NCBI GenBank assembly: GCA_052034525.1
Contig: JBPOIK010000194.1
Coordinates: 1 to 16,911 of the forward strand
Direction: 5' to 3'
Source of the DNA: JAFGJQ01 sp052034525
GTDB lineage: Bacteria > Planctomycetota > Phycisphaerae > UBA1845
Length of the DNA: 16,911 nt
Each line of letters opens with the position of its first letter. Position 1 is the stretch's first letter. The position numbers were made by a program, and so were the translations under genes. Positions 8,427 through 13,570 of this stretch are shown here, in pieces. The notes beneath the pieces were generated by a model. It did not search any database. It saw only the letters and a list, made by a program, of their open reading frames with translations, and had not been told where the DNA came from.

Positions 8427-8502
8427 TTATGGGATCTTGGCATATCGGGACGTGCTGTGTCAGCTTATGGGATCTTGGCATATCGGGACGTGCTGTGTCA
8501 GC
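8427..8502. repeat. 38-bp perfect tandem repeat (2 copies plus a degenerate third)
   Basis: Positions 8427-8464 and 8465-8502 are identical 38-bp units beginning ttatgggatcttggcat. Sequence at 8503 to about 8530 (atattgggac...ttcggcat) is a diverged third copy. Within the array the submotif TAT(C/T)GGGA recurs five times, with TAT starting at 8428, 8443, 8466, 8481 and 8504, that is at alternating 15- and 23-bp steps. It lies just downstream of the UbiB-like stop. Confidence 0.9.
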
Positions 8503-8551
8503 ATATTGGGACACTTCGGCATGACGGTCCGATCACGTGCCCGTCCTTGGA

Positions 8552-10249
8552 TTACCGGAGCCGGCCACTCCGAAAAATCGCCCAGATCAGCACCAACCCA
8601 AGGGCGGCCGCGATGAGATACCCCACCACACCCAGCAGCCGCAGGGGAATTCCGTAGGGCAACTCGCCGGTGGTACCAACGACTACGGAACTGCCCACGA
8701 TGATGGCGGCAATCAGGATGGACATCGCCAGGCGGTTGCTCGAATGGTCCAACTCGCTCGTCAGCCGTTCCAGGTTTTCGTGGCGAATCTTCATCTCCCA
8801 CGTGCCGCGAGAGAATTGTCTCAGTATGGCTTTAATTTGCCCGGGGGCTGATCGCAGAACGTCCAGAATCTGCCATACGGCCATCCCAGCGCCTTTGGCC
8901 AGCCGGGCGGGGTTCAACCGATCCGCCACCATCCGCCGCATCCGGGGCTTGAGCAGCGCGATGAGATTCAGGTCCGGGTCCAGCCGCATGGCCACGCCGC
9001 TGACGGTGGCCAGCGCCTTGACCAGCATCATGACGTTCGTCGGGATGGACACGTCGTTGGCCCGGATGATGTCGGTCGCCTCGGTGAAGACGATCGAGAG
9101 GTCCAGCCGTTTGAGCGGCAGGCCGTAGTATTTGTCCAGCAGCAGACGCAACGCGCGGGACAGTTGCGCCCGATCCGTCTCGGGGCCCAGGGAGTCCAGA
9201 TCGTCGAGCACCTCGACGATCATCTCGCAATCGCGATACACCACGCCCACCACCAGCAGCACGAAGAGCGTGGACTGCTCGTCCGTCAACACTCCCACCT
9301 GGCCGAAGTCGATGAGCCCCACGGTGTCCGGCGGGCTGACCAGGATGTTGCCCGGGTGCGGATCCGCATGGAACACGCCGATCTCGAAGAACTGCTTGAG
9401 ATACGCTTCGGCCAACCGGGTGGCCAGGCTCTTGCGGTCGATGGCGGCTTCGCCGTCGTTGAGCAGTGCTTCGAGGTTCCGGCCGCTCAGCTTCTCCAGG
9501 GTCAGCACGCGGGGGCCGGTCAGATCCCAGCGAACCTTGGGCACGCGGACCCCCTTCTGCTCGGCCAGCGCGTTGCCGATTCGGGCGGTGGCGGAGGCTT
9601 CGCTGATGAAGTCCATCTCCCGTCGGAGCGTCTCCGACAGCTCCTGGACGAGCTGTCGCGGTCGATACGTCCGCAACTCGGGCAGCAGGTACTCGGCCGT
9701 CTCGGCGAACCAGGTGAGGATGTGCATATCCAGAGCGACGATCCGCTCAATGTCCGGCCGCCGTACCTTCACCACGACGGCCATTCCGTCCAGCGTGGTA
9801 GCGCGATAGACCTGCCCGATGGAGCCGCACGCGAAAGGCGATTCTTCGATCTGGCGGAATGCGTCAGCCACGGGCATCTCGAGCTCGTCTTCGATGATCC
9901 GGCGCGCGATGGCCGTATCGAACGGCGCCACCTGGTCCTGCAGCCCGCGCAACTCGTGGAGGGTCTCCAGCGGAATCAGATCCGGGCGTGTGGTGAGCGT
10001 CTGGGCGAGCTTGACGAAAGTGGGTCCCAGCTCCTGGCAGACGCTCGCGAGGCGCCGCCCGATCGCCGCGGCGCTGGAGGGCATGGGCTCGTCCCTGGGC
10101 CCTTGTCCGCGCGTGCCCAGTACGGAGACATACCGTCCCAGATTCAGACGGTCGACCACGTGGCCGAAACCGTGTTGCGTGAGCACCCGGACGATGTGTT
10201 GGAGGCGGTTGAGGCTTCGGACGCTGCGGGTCAGTTGAAAGGGTCTCAT
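8552..10249 (-). CDS. AarF/UbiB (ABC1/ADCK) family atypical kinase
   Basis: A 565-aa member of the UbiB/ADCK atypical kinase family, which supports ubiquinone or other isoprenoid-lipid metabolism at the membrane. Seen: GPTFVKLAQTLTTRPDLIP (75-93), where the family KxGQ motif reads KLAQ; loop FACGSIGQVYRA (139-150) in place of the usual Ala-rich loop; VKV lysine K161; EMD at 211-213; catalytic HADPHPGN (294-301); metal-binding DFG at D314. Two C-terminal transmembrane helices (about 508-525 and 538-558) fit the family. The start at 10249 is preferred over a longer frame to 10441: AGGA lies eight bases upstream, the length becomes normal for the family, and the extra 64 residues look non-coding. 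No quinone-biosynthesis genes are adjacent. An intrinsic terminator lies downstream. The gene name is withheld because family members have several roles. Confidence 0.9.
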   Translation of the reverse strand: MRPFQLTRSVRSLNRLQHIVRVLTQHGFGHVVDRLNLGRYVSVLGTRGQGPRDEPMPSSAAAIGRRLASVCQELGPTFVKLAQTLTTRPDLIPLETLHELRGLQDQVAPFDTAIARRIIEDELEMPVADAFRQIEESPFACGSIGQVYRATTLDGMAVVVKVRRPDIERIVALDMHILTWFAETAEYLLPELRTYRPRQLVQELSETLRREMDFISEASATARIGNALAEQKGVRVPKVRWDLTGPRVLTLEKLSGRNLEALLNDGEAAIDRKSLATRLAEAYLKQFFEIGVFHADPHPGNILVSPPDTVGLIDFGQVGVLTDEQSTLFVLLVVGVVYRDCEMIVEVLDDLDSLGPETDRAQLSRALRLLLDKYYGLPLKRLDLSIVFTEATDIIRANDVSIPTNVMMLVKALATVSGVAMRLDPDLNLIALLKPRMRRMVADRLNPARLAKGAGMAVWQILDVLRSAPGQIKAILRQFSRGTWEMKIRHENLERLTSELDHSSNRLAMSILIAAIIVGSSVVVGTTGELPYGIPLRLLGVVGYLIAAALGLVLIWAIFRSGRLR

Positions 10250-10404
10250 GGGCCCGATCCTGGTTGTAGCGGCGCCCGATCGGGGGTTGAAACGGGGTCC
10301 GATTCGGGCTTCGCCGGCGTCAGCATAACGGATGACGGCCGGGGCCGAAACGCGGCGGCCCCGAAATACGCTGTGCGAAATCCAGCAGCACTGCATGAAT
10401 AGGC

Positions 10405-10510
10405 CGGGAATTCGGGGTGTAATGCGTTGTAACCCCTTCATTTACAGGGTATTGTCGAGCCTCCATCCAGGAGAATAAGGGGGTGGCTTCATACGCGGGA
10501 ATTCGGGGTG
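10405..10510. repeat. 15-bp direct repeat, two copies 91 bp apart
   Basis: CGGGAATTCGGGGTG occurs at 10405-10419 and exactly again at 10496-10510. A related inverted piece (cccgaatt) lies near 10539. All are in the divergent spacer upstream of the UbiB-like gene, so operator sites are possible; function unknown. Confidence 0.6.
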
Positions 10511-10620
10511 GGGGTCCGCACTAATACGGACATTTTTCCCGAATTTGGCGTTTTTTTGCTTGCGTTGCGACGGTGGTTCGGATACAACCACTACTGGAGG
10601 AGGAAGAGGCCGGGGGAAGA

Positions 10621-10635
10621 AGGAAGTCACTTCCT
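10621..10635. promoter_or_regulatory. 15-nt perfect palindrome, possible operator
   Basis: AGGAAGT-C-ACTTCCT is a perfect 7+1+7 inverted repeat in the divergent spacer, a size that suits a dimeric DNA-binding regulator. No cognate regulator is in the window. Confidence 0.35.
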
Positions 10636-10814
10636 CAGCTCGGTATCCCGAGACTGATTCCCCTGACCAGCCTTTTTCCGGACGTTCGTCGGGCCGGCCG
10701 ATGAACGCGGGGTGAGAGAGATTCAGGAACTCTGTTGAAGCTGCCGACGATGCACACAACTTGGCTCGAGAGGGAGCGGGTTATGGGGCGTCGTTTGCGC
10801 TGTTTACATGAAGT

Positions 10815-10850
10815 TTCGGTAGCTTGACCGAAGGGGCAGGTTCCGCTACC
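10815..10850 (+). promoter_or_regulatory. Overlapping, mutually exclusive hairpins upstream of the dockerin-like gene
   Basis: TTCGGT (10815-10820) can pair with ACCGAA (10827-10832), or GGTAGC (10818-10823) can pair with GCTACC (10845-10850). The two stems share bases and cannot coexist. They lie 77-112 bp before the ATG at 10927, where a leader could fold two ways. No known riboswitch class is recognised. Confidence 0.3.
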
Positions 10851-10926
10851 ATTGAACACGGAGAGCACAGAATACGCGCAACCTCACAAGTCCGTGCTCA
10901 CCAGGGCTCCGAAGGAGGATTCCATT

Positions 10927-12195
10927 ATGAAAAGAGTTTTCTTGATGGCTGCTTGTGCGGTGCTGGTCACGGGTGTCGTGGCCAACGCAGGTGATGTGGC
11001 GCTGCGGCTGGTGGACGACGCGGGCAGCTCGTCCGCGACGAAACCGGCCGGAACCCTGACCCTGGAGGTCAAGGCGCTGGTGACCCCGACTGCCGGTGAG
11101 GGCGGTCTGGCTCTGTTTGGGTTCGATCTGGAGGTTCCGGCCGGTGTTCCGCTGGCCTCGAACCAGGCGACGACCACGCTGAACGAGTTCGTGAAGAACG
11201 AGGGTCTGACCAACCCGGCGGGCTTCGGCGGCACGTTGAGCGGCGCGACCACGCTGCTTCAGATCGGCGGCGGCCAGAACACGATCGGCTATGCCGGCAC
11301 GAGCCCGGCGTATCCGACGGGAAACGTTGTGACGAACTACGGCCTCACTGAGCTGACCGTTGCCACGATCGTTCTGGACACCTCGGCGCTGGCGAACGGC
11401 GAGTACGAGTTCCAGATTTCCAACGGGTTTGCCAACCTGATCGACCCGGCCGCTCAGCCGTCGGCCCCGCCGTACACCGTTTCGGCGGCCAACATGCTGG
11501 CCGGCTCCCCGACCTACACGCTGACGATTCAGCCCATTGGCGGCACCGACATCACGATCAACGACGACGTGAAGAGCTGGAAGACCCACGGGGCGGCTCT
11601 TGGCGAGGTCGGCCTGCCGATCCCGCTGGCGCCGCAGACGTTCGCGCCGATCGAGACCCGCGCCGGGTCCGTCACGAAGATCACGTTCACCACGAGCCCG
11701 ATCGGCATCGATCCGCTGACGCTGGATCCGAGCAAGATCACCATTTGCGGCCACGTGAACTCGCCGCCGCCGCCGACGCAAGCCACCGTCAACGGCAATA
11801 AGGTGACGCTCATCTGGGCGGCGGATGCGATCCCGAACGGGTATCAGCAGGCGTCAAAGCACGACCACTACACCGTGGTGATCTCGAATACCGTGAAGAG
11901 TGCTGACGGCGGAGAGTTGGTCGGCGACCGTGATTTTGACTTCGCGGCGTCGTTCGGTAACGTCCGCGCGGAGAACCTCGGGAACTGGCGAGCGGTCAAC
12001 CCGCTGGACACTGCGACGCTGCAACTGAATTACACGACTACGCCGACGGCAGCGCAGGCGATGGTGTATGATATTCGTATCGACGGCGGAAACGCCGGTC
12101 GAATCAACCCGCTGGATGCTGCGGCGTTGCAGTTGAGCTATACGCCCGCGGGGGCGACCAATTACCTGATCCAGGCTGCCCCGGTGTGCCCGTGA
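10927..12195 (+). CDS. Secreted protein with degenerate dockerin-like C-terminal repeats
   Basis: A 422-aa exported protein. Residues 1-21 are a signal peptide (KRVFLMAACAVLVTGVVANA). Residues about 22-200 are a beta-rich domain of the kind found in planctomycete PEP-CTERM or cohesin-like surface proteins. About 235-335 resembles a bacterial Ig-like fold (AGSVTKITFTTSPIGIDP, then HYTVVISNTVKSADG). Two dockerin-like elements close the chain: 350-368 (VNPLDTATLQLNY) and 386-405 (INPLDAAALQLSY), each a 12-residue loop ending in Asp (N350-D361 and D386-D397) but with several calcium ligands replaced by Gly, Ala or Trp. The start is fixed by AAGGAGG at 10912-10918, eight bases upstream. An in-frame extension to 10852 begins in repeat-like sequence and would bury the signal peptide. 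Function unknown; cell-surface attachment or assembly is plausible. Confidence 0.8.
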   Translation: MKRVFLMAACAVLVTGVVANAGDVALRLVDDAGSSSATKPAGTLTLEVKALVTPTAGEGGLALFGFDLEVPAGVPLASNQATTTLNEFVKNEGLTNPAGFGGTLSGATTLLQIGGGQNTIGYAGTSPAYPTGNVVTNYGLTELTVATIVLDTSALANGEYEFQISNGFANLIDPAAQPSAPPYTVSAANMLAGSPTYTLTIQPIGGTDITINDDVKSWKTHGAALGEVGLPIPLAPQTFAPIETRAGSVTKITFTTSPIGIDPLTLDPSKITICGHVNSPPPPTQATVNGNKVTLIWAADAIPNGYQQASKHDHYTVVISNTVKSADGGELVGDRDFDFAASFGNVRAENLGNWRAVNPLDTATLQLNYTTTPTAAQAMVYDIRIDGGNAGRINPLDAAALQLSYTPAGATNYLIQAAPVCP

Positions 12196-12227
12196 CAGAC
12201 AGAGACTGGATGATCGGCCTTGGGCTT

Positions 12228-12248
12228 GCCAGGGGAAAGTAGCCTGGC
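12228..12248 (+). other. Hairpin between the two secreted-protein genes
   Basis: GCCAGG (12228-12233) pairs with CCTGGC (12243-12248) across a 9-nt loop, 33 bp after the dockerin-like stop. No T-run follows, so it may be a processing or stabilising structure, or a weak attenuator, rather than a full terminator. The rest of the 190-bp gap shows nothing clear except the Shine-Dalgarno of the next gene. Confidence 0.35.
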
Positions 12249-12385
12249 GTCCTTGGGGTCGGTGCTTGTGAATGCTTGGGTTTTCGTAGACAAGAGTTTC
12301 ATGGTTCCAAGGCCCGAGTGAATTTCGCCACACTCACGAAGGAGGGCGAAGGGCCGCAGAGGAAAGAAAAGAGGAGGAGTTCAAG

Positions 12386-12982
12386 ATGAAGAAGCTGTTG
12401 GCAATGGTTCTGGTTCTCGGCTTCGCCACCACCGCATTCGGTGGCAATTTCGAGTGGCGCATCGGCGCGACGGACGGCGCCGTCGCCACGCCCAACCATG
12501 TGGTGTTGATGCCTTCGCAGACGGCCGAGCTGCAGCTCTGGCTCGCCAATGCGCAGAAGGGACTGTTCAACGCGCAGGCTGGCCTTAGCGCGGAGAATGA
12601 AGGTGGATTTGAGGTCACGAACGTTTTCGCGGGTCCCGGTTTGACCTTCGATACCTATACCATTCTCAATCCTCCGCGCGTGGGTGCGCCTATTGATGGC
12701 ACCTTTTTCAACGTGTATGAGTCGGAGTACGAGGGCTTCATGGAACCCGACGACTATCACCTGCTCTCGATCGTCGTCGGTTGGACGGAACCCGATGGGC
12801 TGACGACCATAAGTGTGAACACTCTCAACGGTGCCTTCTTGGTTTCGGGAGGCGATTGGACGAACTACACTCAGGCCGAACTCGGCTTTGGTGCGGCTGT
12901 CATCGTCGAGACGCTGATTCCCGAGCCGGCTTCCCTGGCGCTGCTGGCCCTCGGCGGCCTGGCCCTGATCCGTCGTCGCTAA
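12386..12982 (+). CDS. PEP-CTERM sorting-domain protein
   Basis: A 198-aa exported protein destined for exosortase processing. Residues 1-18 are a signal peptide (KKLLAMVLVLGFATTAFG). The mature part, about 19-170, is a small beta-rich domain with acidic and aromatic residues and no Cys; I cannot assign a family. The C-terminus is a textbook PEP-CTERM tail: P179-E180-P... hydrophobic helix (ASLALLALGGLALI) then RRR. In the known system an EpsH-type exosortase recognises PEP and the protein is delivered to the surface or matrix; no exosortase is in the window. AGGAGG at 12372-12377, eight bases upstream, fixes the start. A strong intrinsic terminator follows, so it is the last gene of its transcript, possibly shared with the dockerin-like gene 190 bp upstream. 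Confidence 0.9.
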   Translation: MKKLLAMVLVLGFATTAFGGNFEWRIGATDGAVATPNHVVLMPSQTAELQLWLANAQKGLFNAQAGLSAENEGGFEVTNVFAGPGLTFDTYTILNPPRVGAPIDGTFFNVYESEYEGFMEPDDYHLLSIVVGWTEPDGLTTISVNTLNGAFLVSGGDWTNYTQAELGFGAAVIVETLIPEPASLALLALGGLALIRRR

Positions 12983-13047
12983 GAAGCGACAGCGGCTTAG
13001 GCACTGCTGGAGGCGAGCAGCCTCCGACAGAACCAGATGAATGAAGA

Positions 13048-13085
13048 AGCGAGGTCGGTCCTACTGGGCCGGCCTTGCTCTTTTT
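13048..13085 (+). terminator. Intrinsic terminator after the PEP-CTERM gene
   Basis: A 14-bp stem (13048-13061 with 13066-13079, three G-T wobbles) closes on a TACT loop and is followed by C and TTTTT (13081-13085). A smaller GGAGGC/GCCTCC hairpin precedes it near 13010-13026. It is oriented for plus-strand transcripts. Confidence 0.85.
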
Positions 13086-13088
13086 ATA

Positions 13089-13200
13089 GGGATCAAGGGA
13101 TCAAGGGACTAAGGGATCTAGGGATCAAGGGAGCGAGGGACCAAGGGACTAAGGGATCAAGGGATCAAGGGAACGAGGGGTTCAGGGAGGGAGGGGGGAG
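13089..13200. repeat. Octanucleotide tandem repeat (GGGATCAA-type)
   Basis: Eleven consecutive 8-bp units from 13089 to 13176 follow GGGA(T/C)(C/T)AA with occasional variants (gggatcta, gggagcga, gggaacga), then about three degenerate units to 13200. The array starts 4 bp after the terminator T-run, in the gap between convergent genes. It is open in one frame only because the unit lacks stop codons; no protein is implied. Confidence 0.9.
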
Positions 13201-13325
13201 AGGGGTTGGTGGGTGTGGAATGGCCGTCCCGACGTGTGGGGACTGGGGTTGGTTTGGAGGGCTATTCGTTGGTCGGCTTCAGTCACCCGCTGCTGTGTGG
13301 GTGACTATGCGGCTGGAACCATGTG

Positions 13326-13370
13326 GTCGGCTTCAGCCGACCGGCCAGTGCCCCCACCTTCAGGTGGGGG
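13326..13370 (+). repeat. REP/BIME-like two-hairpin unit, left copy
   Basis: 45-nt unit with two perfect hairpins, each with a TTCA loop: GTCGGCTTCAGCCGAC (13326-13341) and CCCCCACCTTCAGGTGGGGG (13351-13370), joined by a 9-nt linker. An inverted partner lies at 13469-13513. An 11-nt match to its first half (GTCGGCTTCAG, 13272-13282) followed by a different 8-bp stem (13281-13288 with 13299-13306) suggests a decayed third copy. Confidence 0.8.
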
Positions 13371-13468
13371 TGGAGGGACCAACCCCCACTTCCTTGTTCC
13401 CTTTCTTCTGTTCGGCTGTCTGCTGCCAGAGAGATGTGGGAAGAGGGAATGAGGGGAACTGACTTCTT

Positions 13469-13513
13469 CCCCCGGCTGAAGCCGGGGGCACTGACTGGCC
13501 GGCTGAAGCCGGC
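13469..13513 (-). repeat. REP/BIME-like two-hairpin unit, right (inverted) copy
   Basis: Reverse complement of the left unit over 45 nt with eight differences. On the plus strand it shows CCCCCGGCTGAAGCCGGGGG (13469-13488) and GCCGGCTGAAGCCGGC (13498-13513). Six of the eight differences are three compensatory pair changes within stems; the other two are in the linker. The 98-bp spacer between the units contains a further imperfect TTCCCT/AGGGAA pairing. The remaining sequence to 13570 holds no gene. Confidence 0.8.
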
Positions 13514-13570
13514 TGGCGCGCTGGGCTTAGGTAATCGAACGCTGGCCTGACTGCCTGGCCCTGGGGGATC

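Larger units (their letters stand above)
8160..8551. other. Intergenic region between UbiB-like gene and barrel operon
   Basis: About 390 bp with no convincing gene. From right to left (minus-strand transcription) it holds a 38-bp tandem repeat, a low-GC stretch at about 8297-8400, an intrinsic terminator and a possible weak promoter for the barrel operon. Small reading frames here run across the terminator and the repeat and have no family resemblance. Confidence 0.55.
10250..10926. other. Divergent intergenic region rich in palindromes; no gene seen
   Basis: A spacer of about 680 bp between the UbiB-like gene (minus) and the dockerin-like gene (plus), so it must hold both promoters; I cannot place them with confidence. 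It contains a 15-bp direct repeat, a nested inverted repeat at 10433-10482 (CCCCTT/AAGGGG enclosing CTCC/GGAG), GTGGTT/AACCAC at 10573-10591, a 15-nt perfect palindrome at 10621-10635, CTCGG/CCGAG near 10639, and overlapping hairpins at 10815-10850. Sequence at about 10853-10872 (gaacacggagagcacagaa) looks like a fragment of a simple A/C/G-rich intergenic repeat. A 105-codon minus-strand frame here has no coding character. Confidence 0.55.

Noticed and set aside
8221..8514. 97-codon minus-strand open frame
   Set aside because: It runs through the 38-bp repeat and the intrinsic terminator, has no Shine-Dalgarno and no protein-like pattern.
8427..8530. CRISPR array
   Set aside because: The repeats are directly adjacent with no unique spacers, and no cas genes are nearby.
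10250..10441. In-frame N-terminal extension of the UbiB-like protein
   Set aside because: The extra 64 residues show no family similarity, and AGGA precedes the ATG at 10249, which gives a family-typical length.
10442..10759. 105-codon minus-strand open frame in the divergent spacer
   Set aside because: Low-complexity, Pro/Arg-rich translation with no ribosome-binding site, covering several palindromes; treated as non-coding.
10852..10926. In-frame N-terminal extension of the dockerin-like protein
   Set aside because: The extension would place 25 residues before a clean signal peptide, while AAGGAGG sits at ideal distance from the ATG at 10927; the upstream part resembles intergenic repeat sequence.
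13037..13462. 141-codon plus-strand open frame
   Set aside because: It begins next to the terminator, crosses the octanucleotide array and the left hairpin unit, and its translation is dominated by the repeat.
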